Source: UBA9630 sp037137555 (GTDB lineage Bacteria > Patescibacteriota > Minisyncoccia > Moranbacterales > UBA2206). From it: a DNA stretch of 64,000 nucleotides. Numbering within the stretch: the first letter of the stretch is position 1; each line of letters opens with the position of its first letter. A program made the translations under genes and the position numbers. The notes beneath the pieces were generated by a model. The model ran no database searches and was not told the DNA's origin. It saw only the letters and a list, made by a program, of their open reading frames with translations. The stretch is taken from assembly GCA_037137555.1 (NCBI GenBank), contig JBAXKA010000002.1, positions 4,698 through 68,697 on the forward strand. The letters run 5' to 3'. Below are positions 16,320 to 25,140 of this stretch, in pieces.

Positions 16320-17291
16320 ATGCAAAAAAATTCAGCTATCATTAAAAAAATTGTTCGTGAGATGGGTGGAACAATTGAAAAAATAGTGCCAGAGAGAAGT
16401 TGTTTTTTAATTAAAATTGCTGGTGAAAAAATATTATTTTCCAGAAAATTTCAAATTGCTAGCGACTTTTTTTCCGGCAGAGCTTTGACTGCCCATAAAG
16501 ATTTAACTTATGTTGCTTTAAAAGAAAACGATCTTCCAACTCCAGGCTCTGTTTGTTTTTATAAAAAATCTATTAGCACAAAAAACATAGCAACCGAACT
16601 TGCTTTGTTGAATTATCCAATCGTAATAAAAGATGCTAACGGCTCAAATAGCAAAGGCGTTTTTGTTAATATTAAAAATTTAGTTGAAGCAAAAGAAATA
16701 ATCTTTCAAGAAATAAATAATTTTCCCTACTTAATTGCTCAGGAAATGGTTTTTGGCAAAGAATTTCGCGTGCTAGTTTTGGGAAATAAAGTTATCGGCG
16801 TTTTAGAGATGATTCCTTCAAGAGTTTTTGGAAATGCCAAAAATACTATCCGCGAGTTAATCGAAATAAAGCAACTGAAAATGAGCCGGAAAACTGCTTG
16901 CGATATTACATTAAATAAAATATTAGAACTTCAGGGGTTTAATCTTGAAAGTATTTTAAAAAAAGATCAGACCGTTTTTATAAAAAATAATGCTTGCTTG
17001 GCTGAAGGAGGTGAAACAAAAGATGCAACCAGTTTAATAAATCTAAATATAGAAATTCTTTGTGTCAAAGCCGCAAAAGCAACTGGAAAAAATCTGGCTG
17101 GAATTGATATTATTTGTGATGATATTAGTAAGAATCCTAGCGAGCAAGCGTTTAGTATTTTAGAAATAAATGGCAAGCCTGATCTCTATATTCACTACAA
17201 CCCCACTCACGGAAAAACTCAAAATGTGATAAAACCAATTATTGATTTCATTTTAAGCTTAAAAAAGACCGGAATTTCTTCGGGTTATTGA
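16320..17291 (+). CDS. ATP-grasp ligase resembling cyanophycin synthetase / GshF ATP-grasp domains (fourth in cluster)
   Basis: In this 323-residue protein the motifs YPIVIKDANGSNSKGV, MVFGKEFRVLVLGNKVIGV, NAKNTIRELIEIKQ, CLAEGGETKDAT and LAGIDIICDDI, with final ILEINGKPD, closely follow the ATP-grasp part of cyanophycin synthetase and bifunctional glutathione synthetase. Those enzymes build amide bonds between amino acids, but the Mur-ligase-like or GCS domains of the full-length enzymes are missing. It is the last gene of the cluster; a gap with a new promoter follows. Confidence 0.83.
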   Translation: MQKNSAIIKKIVREMGGTIEKIVPERSCFLIKIAGEKILFSRKFQIASDFFSGRALTAHKDLTYVALKENDLPTPGSVCFYKKSISTKNIATELALLNYPIVIKDANGSNSKGVFVNIKNLVEAKEIIFQEINNFPYLIAQEMVFGKEFRVLVLGNKVIGVLEMIPSRVFGNAKNTIRELIEIKQLKMSRKTACDITLNKILELQGFNLESILKKDQTVFIKNNACLAEGGETKDATSLINLNIEILCVKAAKATGKNLAGIDIICDDISKNPSEQAFSILEINGKPDLYIHYNPTHGKTQNVIKPIIDFILSLKKTGISSGY

Positions 17292-17312
17292 TTGTGGGAT
17301 TTTTATTTCTCC

Positions 17313-17350
17313 TTGATATTCCTCCAAAAAAATGCTAGTCTGCAAACTAG
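17313..17350 (+). promoter_or_regulatory. Promoter TTGATA-17-TAGTCT with overlapping inverted repeat (pbp gene)
   Basis: TTGATA (17313-17318) and TAGTCT (17336-17341, preceded by TGC) have 17-base spacing. An inverted repeat CTAGT-6-ACTAG (17335-17350) covers the -10 and the likely start site, so it could be an operator. The penicillin-binding protein ATG is at 17378. Confidence 0.6.
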
Positions 17351-17377
17351 ATAAGCCTGTATAAAAAATTCATCTTT

Positions 17378-19948
17378 ATGCAAAATATTTTTTCACCTAA
17401 AAATTCTAGCTATCCTAAAAAAGCTAGATTTAGCATGCCCTGGAAAAAACTTTTTATTTTTTTTGGTATTTTAGTTGGCACTGGAATTGTGACTGCTGTT
17501 GGTGTTTTTATTTATTTTTCCAAAGACTTGCCTGACCCAGGAAAAATAAACACGCGTTTTTTGGCGGAATCAACAAAAATCTATGATCGCACTGGCGAGC
17601 ATTTGCTTTATGAAGTTCATGGTGAAGAAAAAAGAACAAAAATTGCTTTTGCGGAAATGCCTGAAGTTTTAAAATTTGCCACAATCAGCCTAGAAGATCA
17701 AGATTTTTACAATCATTACGGAATCAAGTTAAGTTCTATTTTGCGTTCCATTTTCAAAGATCTTATCAATCTTGGCAAAGCTCAAGGCGGATCAACCATC
17801 ACCCAACAATTTGTCAAAAATTCCCTACTCACCAATGAAAAAACGCTAATCAGAAAAGTTAAAGAAGTTATTCTTTCGCTCGAACTAGAAACAAAATTTT
17901 CTAAAGATGAAATTTTAGCCATGTATCTCAATGAAATTCCCTATGGCTCAAACGCCTATGGCATTGAAGCGGCCGCTCAAACTTTTTTTGGCAAACCGGC
18001 CAGAGAATTAACACTTGATGAAGCGGCTTTAATTTCTGCTTTGCCTCAGGCAACTGCCTATTATTCTCCGTATGGTTCACATCTTGATGCGTTAATTGGA
18101 CGAAAAAACTTCGCCCTAAAAACGATGGCTCGTTTGGGTTATATTACTCAAGAACAATCCGATGAAGCAATAAACACGATGACACTTAATAAAATAAAAC
18201 CACAAAAAAATATTTTTGCCGCACCGCATTTCGTAATGTATATTAAAGATTATTTACAACAAAAATATGGCGATAAGGCCGTGGAGCAAGGTGGACTAAA
18301 AGTTTATACCACGCTCGATTGGGACAAACAACAACTCGCTGAAAAAGTTGTCAAAGAAGGTGCCGAAAAAAATGCAAAAACATATGGAGCGGGCAATGCT
18401 GGTCTCGTAGCAATGGATCCAAAAACGGGACAAATTCTTGCGATGGTTGGGAGTAAGGATTATTTTGCGGAAAGTGAACCGAAAGGTTGTACGCAAGGAA
18501 AAAATTGTGTCTTTGAACCAAATGTAAATATTGCCACTTCGCTTTTGCAACCAGGATCTTCTTTTAAGCCCTATGTTTATCTCACTGCTTTTGAAAAAGG
18601 TTTCACACCGGAAACAAATATTTGGGATGCAGATACCAATTTCAGCACCGAGGATGGAAAAATCTATAATCCAAAAAATTACGATGGCAAAAATAGCGGT
18701 CTCTTGCAAATGAAAGATGCGCTGGCAAGATCCTTGAATGTTCCTGCCGTTAAAACACTTTATTTAGCTGGTGTAAAAAATTCTGTTGCTACTGCAAAAA
18801 AAATGGGAATTACAACGCTCAATGAACCAGCTCGTTATGGACTTTCTTTAGTGCTTGGTGGCGGTGAAGTAAAATTATTGGATCATGTTAATGCTTTTTC
18901 TACTTTTGCCACTGGCGGAATTCGTCATAATAAAACAGCGATTTTGCGTATTGAAGATAGTAAAAATAATATACTTGAAAAATATATTGCTAATCAGGGA
19001 GAAAAAGTTATTGAAGAAAAATATATTGCCATGATTGATTATATTCTTTCTACAAATAGTCTTCGTGCTCCAGTTTTTGGCGACAAAAATGCTCTTAGTT
19101 TTGAGAATCGTCCAGTGGCTGCAAAAACAGGAACAACAAATGAGTGGCGTGATGGTTGGACGATGGGTTATACGCCATCATTAACTGTGGGCGTTTGGGC
19201 TGGCAATAACGATCATTCCACTATGAAACAAGGTGCTGATGGAATTTTTGTGGCGTCTCCAATTTGGCGTAGCTTTATGGATGAAGCTCTAAAAAACACA
19301 GCCACTGAAAATTTTCCTAAATATGAACCAGAAGAAACTGGCAAGGATATTCTTGATGGCAAACTAGAAATAAAAAAAGAACTTAAGGTTTGTGAGATTC
19401 CCGACGAAAATGATAAATATTGCCTCGTTAATGATTTTTGCCCGGAAAATAAAATTAAGAAAAAAAAGTTTTCTGACGCGCATAGTGTTTTATATTACAT
19501 CAATAAAGATGATGTCAGAGGAGATGCGCCAAAAGATCCCAAGAGCGATCCTCAATTTGAAAGCTGGGAAAAAGGTATAAAAAGTTGGCTGAAGGATCAA
19601 GATTATTCCACAGACAGCGCACCAAAAGATGAATGTAAAGAAAAAGATTTTTCTGATTATAAGCCAAGTGTAGAAATAAAATCACCATCAAATGGCGAAA
19701 CGATAATCGCCACTTCTTTCACGATTTCTGTTAAAATTTCCGCTCCCTATGGAGTTAAAAATTCTACAATCAGTGTTAATGGCAATAATATCTCATCTAG
19801 TAATAATGATTCTTTTAGTAATAACTACATAATTCCAGATGACAAAAAAAATTCCAGCTTAAATATAAAAGTTGAAACTACTGATAATAATGGCAACACA
19901 GATTCAAAAAGTATTACAGTTAATACTAATGTTCCGGCGATACCTTAA
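17378..19948 (+). CDS. Class A penicillin-binding protein (PBP1a type)
   Basis: A bifunctional peptidoglycan synthase anchored by one N-terminal helix (~27-48). The glycosyltransferase domain (GT51, ~65-240) has catalytic Glu106 in SLEDQDFYNHYG and the QGGSTITQQ motif. The transpeptidase domain has the nucleophile motif SSFK (Ser394, Lys397), RSLN as the SxN box and KTG (583-585). The C-terminal ~60 residues (KSPSNGETI... ISVNGNNI) look like a small Ig/Big-type fold, often found at the end of such enzymes in small bacteria. The 856 residues are typical. It is monocistronic, with its own promoter, and ends six bases from a convergent gene. Confidence 0.95.
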   Translation: MQNIFSPKNSSYPKKARFSMPWKKLFIFFGILVGTGIVTAVGVFIYFSKDLPDPGKINTRFLAESTKIYDRTGEHLLYEVHGEEKRTKIAFAEMPEVLKFATISLEDQDFYNHYGIKLSSILRSIFKDLINLGKAQGGSTITQQFVKNSLLTNEKTLIRKVKEVILSLELETKFSKDEILAMYLNEIPYGSNAYGIEAAAQTFFGKPARELTLDEAALISALPQATAYYSPYGSHLDALIGRKNFALKTMARLGYITQEQSDEAINTMTLNKIKPQKNIFAAPHFVMYIKDYLQQKYGDKAVEQGGLKVYTTLDWDKQQLAEKVVKEGAEKNAKTYGAGNAGLVAMDPKTGQILAMVGSKDYFAESEPKGCTQGKNCVFEPNVNIATSLLQPGSSFKPYVYLTAFEKGFTPETNIWDADTNFSTEDGKIYNPKNYDGKNSGLLQMKDALARSLNVPAVKTLYLAGVKNSVATAKKMGITTLNEPARYGLSLVLGGGEVKLLDHVNAFSTFATGGIRHNKTAILRIEDSKNNILEKYIANQGEKVIEEKYIAMIDYILSTNSLRAPVFGDKNALSFENRPVAAKTGTTNEWRDGWTMGYTPSLTVGVWAGNNDHSTMKQGADGIFVASPIWRSFMDEALKNTATENFPKYEPEETGKDILDGKLEIKKELKVCEIPDENDKYCLVNDFCPENKIKKKKFSDAHSVLYYINKDDVRGDAPKDPKSDPQFESWEKGIKSWLKDQDYSTDSAPKDECKEKDFSDYKPSVEIKSPSNGETIIATSFTISVKISAPYGVKNSTISVNGNNISSSNNDSFSNNYIIPDDKKNSSLNIKVETTDNNGNTDSKSITVNTNVPAIP

Positions 19949-19954
19949 TATAAA

Positions 19955-20236
19955 TTACTTTAATTTAATATCCTCCACCACATCATCACCAACCTCTTGA
20001 TTGATTTTTTTAATGATGCGTGTTTTGTTTGTCCAAAGCTCGGCTGACCAGATGGAATTTTCCGCTTTAATAAATAAAGTTTTGTGTGCAAAATACTCTG
20101 GATTAAATTTTTGCTTTCCAATTAAGCCAAATTCATCACTAATTACTTTTTTAAAAACAAAAAAGACAGTTTTATCATCCAACTGTTGTATTTTTTTAAT
20201 TTTTCGTTGCCCTAAGATATCACCAAGCGCTTTCAT
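19955..20236 (-). CDS. DUF721/DciA-like protein
   Basis: The 93-residue protein has the DUF721 pattern: short basic N-terminus, then AHKTLFIKAENSIWSAELWTNKTRIIKKINQEVG near the C-terminus (residues ~50-85). DciA members help load the replicative helicase DnaB, which fits its position nine bases downstream of dnaN in the replication gene block. The hallmark Trp (IWSAEL) is conserved. It may be co-transcribed with dnaA-dnaN. Confidence 0.7.
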   Translation of the reverse strand: MKALGDILGQRKIKKIQQLDDKTVFFVFKKVISDEFGLIGKQKFNPEYFAHKTLFIKAENSIWSAELWTNKTRIIKKINQEVGDDVVEDIKLK

Positions 20237-20245
20237 TTTTTTATT

Positions 20246-21406
20246 CTAGTTTTTTATAGGCATGATAATATAAGTAAAATCAATTAAGACAGCGCTAGTG
20301 CTTTCAGAAAATTCTCGAATCGCCACTGGCGATGAATCACTATTGGCCAATAGGGCGATCTTATCTGTTGTCACAACATTAATTCCTTCTGTTAGATATT
20401 TCAAATTAAAAACAATCTCTTGTGACTCACCAAGAACTTCAAATTTGATTTCTGTTGAGTTTTCCCCCACCTCAACGCTCCTAGTATCAATTAATATATT
20501 TTTCTTCTCTGCGTCAATTTTTAAAACTATTTCCTTGGATTTTTCACTCACAAAAACTCCTGCCATTTTTAAGGCGTTTTGAAGAACTCGCTTATCACCA
20601 ATTATTGTTGTTTTATATGTTTGTGGCATTATGTGTTTATATTCTGGATATTTTCCATTAATCAAGCGAGAAACTATCTTCATTCCACCGAGCTCAAAGA
20701 AAATCTGACCATCCTCGATAAATATTTCAATAATAGTGTCGGAAATATTATTAGAAATAATTCGATTTAATTCTGTTAATGTGTTTATTGGTATAATAAT
20801 ATTTTTAGTTTTCTCTTTTAGTTCGTTATATTTTTCTCGATTAACCTCTTTTTCACTTATTTTTAAAATATATTCCGATAAACGAAAGCCATCTGTGGCC
20901 GCAAAAAATAATTCACTCTCACCAAAAACAATATTCATACCAGTCAATTCTTGCCGTGCCTCATTGTGCGCAATAGCAATAAGTAGTTTAGAAAAAATAT
21001 CTTTTAATTTATTGATTTCAATTTTAAATATAAATTCTGTGCTTTTTTGTGGAATTAAAGGAAAATCCTCAGCAGAAAAACTTTTTATCTTAGCTTTAGT
21101 TTGCCCGTTTGTTATTTTTAAGTTTTGATCTACTGTCTCTATGTCCATATTTTCTTCTTCAGAGAGATTTGTAGAAAAATTACTTAGTAATTTCGCAGGA
21201 ACCGTGATCACGCCTTCTTGTTCAACTTTTGCTCCGATTTTAATTTCAATTCCAATTTCTAAATTAGTCGCTGCTATTTTCAAATAACCTGCATGCGCTT
21301 CTAGTAGAATATTATTTAAAATCGGTAATGTATTTTGTTTAGATACAATTCGTTCAGAATTGATAATAGCTTTTTTAAAATTCTCTTGTGTGCAGATTAG
21401 TTTCAT
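20246..21406 (-). CDS. dnaN: DNA polymerase III beta sliding clamp
   Basis: The 386-residue protein has the three-domain clamp layout: start MKLICTQENFKKAIINSERIVSKQNTLPILNNILL, internal TDGFRLS and a C-terminus near the PI motif (VLIDFTYIIMPIKN). DnaN encircles DNA and tethers polymerases. It lies downstream of dnaA on the same strand, separated by the candidate origin. A TATAAT nine bases before the ATG suggests a very short leader. Confidence 0.95.
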   Translation of the reverse strand: MKLICTQENFKKAIINSERIVSKQNTLPILNNILLEAHAGYLKIAATNLEIGIEIKIGAKVEQEGVITVPAKLLSNFSTNLSEEENMDIETVDQNLKITNGQTKAKIKSFSAEDFPLIPQKSTEFIFKIEINKLKDIFSKLLIAIAHNEARQELTGMNIVFGESELFFAATDGFRLSEYILKISEKEVNREKYNELKEKTKNIIIPINTLTELNRIISNNISDTIIEIFIEDGQIFFELGGMKIVSRLINGKYPEYKHIMPQTYKTTIIGDKRVLQNALKMAGVFVSEKSKEIVLKIDAEKKNILIDTRSVEVGENSTEIKFEVLGESQEIVFNLKYLTEGINVVTTDKIALLANSDSSPVAIREFSESTSAVLIDFTYIIMPIKN

Positions 21407-21669
21407 AGGAGTTATATTATATTTTATTAATTAAATTAACTTATTATTGTTATTATAAATGGGATTAATGTGGATAACTAGTTTTTAAGGCTTTAATGTT
21501 GAGAAATAATGCAATATAAACTGTGGATAATTATTATTTTTTAACTAAGATAAGTTGGGTGATTTTTTAGCTAAATAATTAAGTGTAATTATTATACTAA
21601 AATAACAAACAGTCTGTGATAGTTAATTGAGGGTGTTTTTAGTGGGTATATAAACAAGTTATTAACAGT
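21407..21669. other. Candidate replication origin between dnaA and dnaN
   Basis: This AT-rich 263-base gap holds two exact DnaA boxes in the TGTGGATAA orientation (21469-21477 and 21522-21530, 53 bases apart) and a one-mismatch box TTATTAACA at 21659-21667. It is flanked by dnaA and dnaN, a classic oriC position. The long A/T stretches around 21420-21460 and 21530-21610 could serve as unwinding regions. The number of perfect boxes is small. Confidence 0.6.
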
Positions 21670-23049
21670 TTATTCTATTTTATACAGATCTTCACAGATT
21701 TGATTGATTTCTTCTGAGAGCGTTTCGTCGGATAAACGATTTTTGGAAATTTTATCAAAAGCGTGAATAGCGGTTGAATGATCTCTTCCGCCTAATTTTT
21801 CTCCAATGCCGGGAAAAGAGAATTGTAATTCACTACGCATAAGATACATAGCAATTTGCCTGGGCTTAACAACCTCTTTTTTTCGATTTTTTAAAATTAA
21901 ATCATCGGGATTTATATCATAAAAAGAAGAAACCGCTTTTAGGACATGTTTATATGTAACACCCTTTTTTTTGCCACTGGAAATTAATTCGGATAGTTGG
22001 CCTATAGTAAACTCAAGTGTAATTTCTTTTTTAGCTAATTGAGCGGAAACAATAATCCGATTTAATGCCCCTTCTAGCTCCCGAATATTATTTTTAATAT
22101 TAGTGGCAATAAAAACTAACGCTTCTTGGCTAATTTCTATACTTTCATCGATAACTTTTTTTTGCAAAATGGCTAGTCTTGTTTCGAGATCGGGCTTAGA
22201 AACATCAGCTATCATACCACCCTCAAAACGAGAACGCAATCTTTCTTCCAGGATGCGAATGGCTTTTGGTGGGCGATCACTACTAAGAACAATTTGTTTA
22301 TTTAATTGATAGAGATGGTTGAAAATATGAAAAAATTCCTCTTGTGTTTTTTCTTTATCGGAAATAAATTGAATATCGTCAATAATTAAGATATCAATTT
22401 TTTGATAATATTCTTTAAATTCGTTTATTTTATGGTTTTGTAGGGCGTCAATTAGGTTGGCGGTAAATCTTTCTGAAGTGATATATTTTACTCTAAAGTT
22501 TGGATCTTTTCGTAATATTTCATTGCCAATAGATTGAATTAAATGCGTTTTTCCCAAACCTACGCCACCATAAATAAATAAAGGGTTATAAATTTTCCCC
22601 AGATTTTGAGAAACAGCGATACAAGCGGCATTAGCTAGTTCATTATTTCCACCAACGATTAAATTTTCAAAAGTATATTTAGGATTAAGATTGTTTTCAA
22701 GGTTTATTGCAAATACTTTTTTTTCAATTTTTTTTTGCGTATAATTTTGAGGAGCAATAATAGCATCGAGCATGTTTTCTTTTCTGATTATTGAGCCCTC
22801 TTTTGGAGCGGCAATTACACATGAAACAGTTTTTATGTCCGGTTGAATATTGCGAAGGGCTTTTAGAATATAGGAATTGTATTTATTCTCTAGCCATTCT
22901 TTGGCAAAACCAGTAGGAACACTAAGAATAATAATTCCATCGGTATTGGAAATAATCTTTGTGCTTCGAAACCAGGTTGCAAAATTTGCTCTGGAAATAT
23001 AAAGCTCTATTTCATTGAGGGCTGTTTGCCAGAGTTCTTCATTGAGCAT
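21670..23049 (-). CDS. dnaA: Chromosomal replication initiator DnaA
   Basis: DnaA binds origin boxes and melts DNA to load the helicase. The 459 residues show domain I (ELWQTALNEIELYISRANFATWF), a short linker, the AAA+ domain (YTFENLIVG; Walker A GGVGLGKT at 161-168; Walker B ILIIDDIQFI) and the C-terminal box-binding helix with the signature GGRDHSTAIHAFDKI. All key elements are intact. It is divergent from rpmH. Confidence 0.97.
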   Translation of the reverse strand: MLNEELWQTALNEIELYISRANFATWFRSTKIISNTDGIIILSVPTGFAKEWLENKYNSYILKALRNIQPDIKTVSCVIAAPKEGSIIRKENMLDAIIAPQNYTQKKIEKKVFAINLENNLNPKYTFENLIVGGNNELANAACIAVSQNLGKIYNPLFIYGGVGLGKTHLIQSIGNEILRKDPNFRVKYITSERFTANLIDALQNHKINEFKEYYQKIDILIIDDIQFISDKEKTQEEFFHIFNHLYQLNKQIVLSSDRPPKAIRILEERLRSRFEGGMIADVSKPDLETRLAILQKKVIDESIEISQEALVFIATNIKNNIRELEGALNRIIVSAQLAKKEITLEFTIGQLSELISSGKKKGVTYKHVLKAVSSFYDINPDDLILKNRKKEVVKPRQIAMYLMRSELQFSFPGIGEKLGGRDHSTAIHAFDKISKNRLSDETLSEEINQICEDLYKIE

Positions 23050-23096
23050 TTTTTTGGATAAAAAGTTTAATAAAAGCTATTTTAAAGATTAAAATA

Positions 23097-23105
23097 AATA
23101 TAGCA
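23097..23105 (-). promoter_or_regulatory. Extended -10 promoter (TGCTATATT) for dnaA
   Basis: Read on the minus strand, TGC-TATATT lies 47 bases before the dnaA ATG; the -35 position (TATCAA) is a weak match. Confidence 0.45.
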
Positions 23106-23226
23106 CGGAAGAAAAATAATTGATAGCGGTAAAAGGTGAATAAACTGTTAGTAAGTCTAAGTGGTAAGTTAAAGTTAGTATAAGAAAGTTAAAAAAGCAA
23201 ATATTTTCTTGTGATTGGCTTTTTGA

Positions 23227-23255
23227 TTGACTTATTAAAGAATAATTGGTAAGCT
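23227..23255 (+). promoter_or_regulatory. Promoter TTGACT-17-TAAGCT for rpmH-rnpA-yidC
   Basis: TTGACT (23227-23232) and TAAGCT (23250-23255) are 17 bases apart; TGG precedes the -10. The expected start is about 33 bases before the rpmH ATG. No other promoter is obvious until after jag. Confidence 0.65.
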
Positions 23256-23294
23256 TTCAATTAGTTAGTTTTAAATATTTAACTCAAGAAATAA

Positions 23295-23432
23295 ATGAGC
23301 GTAACATATAAACCCAAAAGTATAAAGAGAAAAAGGAGTCATGGCTTTATTGAAAGAAATAGTACTGCTTCTGGCCGAAATGTTTTAAAAGCAAGAAGAA
23401 GAAAAGGTCGTGCTAAACTGACAACAGTTTAA
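23295..23432 (+). CDS. rpmH: Ribosomal protein bL34
   Basis: This 45-codon gene encodes MSVTYKPKSIKRKRSHGF and continues with the L34 core (NVLKARRRKGRAKLT). Its position immediately before rnpA and divergent from dnaA is the conserved bacterial order. It is strongly basic, as expected for an rRNA-binding protein. Confidence 0.96.
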   Translation: MSVTYKPKSIKRKRSHGFIERNSTASGRNVLKARRRKGRAKLTTV

Positions 23433-23456
23433 TTTTTTAATTTTTAAAATCAGGCA

Positions 23457-23804
23457 ATGCTACCAAAAAAGCATCGAATTAGAAAAAACGCTGATTTTGA
23501 ATTGATTTGTCGCTATGGAAAGACTATTTCTTGCGACAAGCTGATTTTAAAAATTAAAAAGAATAATCTAGCCGTAACTCGACTAGGAATATCAGTTGGA
23601 TTAAAATTTTCCTCAAAAGCGGTTGCTAGAAATAGGATTAGACGGCAGGTGCGGGCGTTTTTTGAAAAAAATTTTAAAAAAATACAAATTTCCTGGGATA
23701 TTATAGTAATCGTGCAAAAAGGGGCTGATAATGATGTGAAAATGCTGGCTGAGCTGGAAAATAGTTTAATCAAAAATGGCCTAATTAATAACGCATTAAA
23801 ATAA
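23457..23804 (+). CDS. rnpA: Ribonuclease P protein component
   Basis: RnpA binds the RNase P RNA and helps recognise pre-tRNA leaders. The 115-residue product has the characteristic start LPKKHRIRKNADFELI and the basic RNR motif (KAVARNRIRRQVRAFF). It lies between rpmH and yidC, with a one-base gap to yidC. The start at 23457 gives the expected length. Confidence 0.95.
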   Translation: MLPKKHRIRKNADFELICRYGKTISCDKLILKIKKNNLAVTRLGISVGLKFSSKAVARNRIRRQVRAFFEKNFKKIQISWDIIVIVQKGADNDVKMLAELENSLIKNGLINNALK

Positions 23805-23805
23805 A

Positions 23806-24594
23806 ATGTTTTTATTTAACGAATTTGTTTATCGCCCCATCTATAACTTATTGATTTTTATTTATAATTTTATGCCATTGCATGATTTTGGCATTGCAAT
23901 TATATTGGTGACTATAATAATCAAGCTTTTACTTATTCCCCTCAGTCGCAAACAAATTGAATCACAAAAGAAAATGCAGGAATTACAGCCAAGAATAAAG
24001 GAAATTCAAGAGAAGCATAAAAATGACAAAGAGAAACAAAGCCGGGCTTTAATGGAATTTTATAAAGAAAATAAGGCTAATCCATTTTCCGGTTGTCTTC
24101 CAATGATTTTTCAATTAGTGTTTTTGATTGCTATTTATCGCGTTTTATTTAATATTTCTCAAAATGGATTGCGAGTGAACGAGGCAGATTTATACACTTT
24201 TATAAGCAACCCGGGGCAAATTAAGCATCTTTTCTTGGGGTTGATTGATCTTTCCAGTATCGTGGACTTTAAAAATTATAGTGCAACAAATATTGCACAT
24301 ATCATTTTGGTGATTATGGCGGCCGGAGCACAATATGTTCAAACGAAAATGCTCATGGCAAAAACAAAAAAACTTAAAAATGAGAAAGTTGATGATAAAA
24401 AAGATAATAAAGAACAAGACTTTGCTCAAATTATGTCCAAACAAATGCTTTATCTAGCCCCTGTGATGACTTTATTTATTGGTGTTAAATTTCCAGCTGG
24501 ATTGGCATTGTATTGGTTAGTTTCCACTTTATTTATGATTGCGCAACAAGAATATTTGGAAAAAAAGAGTATGCAAGTATTGATTAGTAAATAA
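23806..24594 (+). CDS. yidC: Membrane protein insertase YidC/Oxa1
   Basis: YidC inserts membrane proteins, alone or with SecYEG. The 262-residue protein is the short Oxa1-type form without a large periplasmic domain: first helix (LLIFIYNF...), then GIAIILVTIIIKLLLIPLSRKQ, a cytoplasmic coiled hairpin (QPRIKEIQEKHKNDKEKQ), GCLPMIFQLVFLIAIYRV, and C-terminal helices with MTLFIGVKFPAGLALYW. It is coupled to rnpA. Confidence 0.95.
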   Translation: MFLFNEFVYRPIYNLLIFIYNFMPLHDFGIAIILVTIIIKLLLIPLSRKQIESQKKMQELQPRIKEIQEKHKNDKEKQSRALMEFYKENKANPFSGCLPMIFQLVFLIAIYRVLFNISQNGLRVNEADLYTFISNPGQIKHLFLGLIDLSSIVDFKNYSATNIAHIILVIMAAGAQYVQTKMLMAKTKKLKNEKVDDKKDNKEQDFAQIMSKQMLYLAPVMTLFIGVKFPAGLALYWLVSTLFMIAQQEYLEKKSMQVLISK

Positions 24595-24632
24595 TATTTA
24601 GATAATTAACAGTTTAAATATAGTTAAACCAT

Positions 24633-25112
24633 ATGGAACAGAAACAGGAAAATGTTGAAGGTGTGATCGTGGCAATAGTGGAAAGTTTGCTTTCTAGAAT
24701 GGGTTTTTCCGCTAGCGTTGAGGCTAAGAAGGCAGAGGGTGTGGACGGTGCGATTGTTTGTGATATAAAAACAGAAGACTCTAGTTTTTTAATTGGTCAA
24801 TATGGTTTAAATTTGCAATCATTGCAACATATTGCCAGAGTAATGATTCGAAAAAAGATTGTTCAACCAATTAATTTTATCCTTGATGTTAACTCTTATC
24901 GGCAAGAAAAAAATGATTCTGTTATTCGCTTAGCAAAAAACCTAGCTCAAGAAGCAATAATTGAAAAGCGTGAAATAACTATGCGGCCAATGACGGCCTA
25001 TGAAAGACGCATTGTGCATATGGAATTATCGAAAAACGATCAAATTAAATCAGAAAGCATTGGCGAGGGTGAATCTCGGCGCATCGTGATTAAGCCATTA
25101 GAAATAGTTTAG
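24633..25112 (+). CDS. jag: KhpB/Jag RNA-binding protein (KH and R3H domains)
   Basis: The 159 residues comprise an N-terminal segment, a KH domain with the loop LIGQYGLNLQSLQ (residues ~53-65), and a C-terminal R3H domain (MTAYERRIVHMELS... SESIGEGESRRIVI). The Jag-N domain is reduced or absent. KhpB binds many RNAs and affects cell elongation in Gram-positive bacteria. The location after yidC is the conserved one. Confidence 0.93.
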   Translation: MEQKQENVEGVIVAIVESLLSRMGFSASVEAKKAEGVDGAIVCDIKTEDSSFLIGQYGLNLQSLQHIARVMIRKKIVQPINFILDVNSYRQEKNDSVIRLAKNLAQEAIIEKREITMRPMTAYERRIVHMELSKNDQIKSESIGEGESRRIVIKPLEIV

Positions 25113-25140
25113 TAAAGTTTATTTTTTTAGATATTTTATT

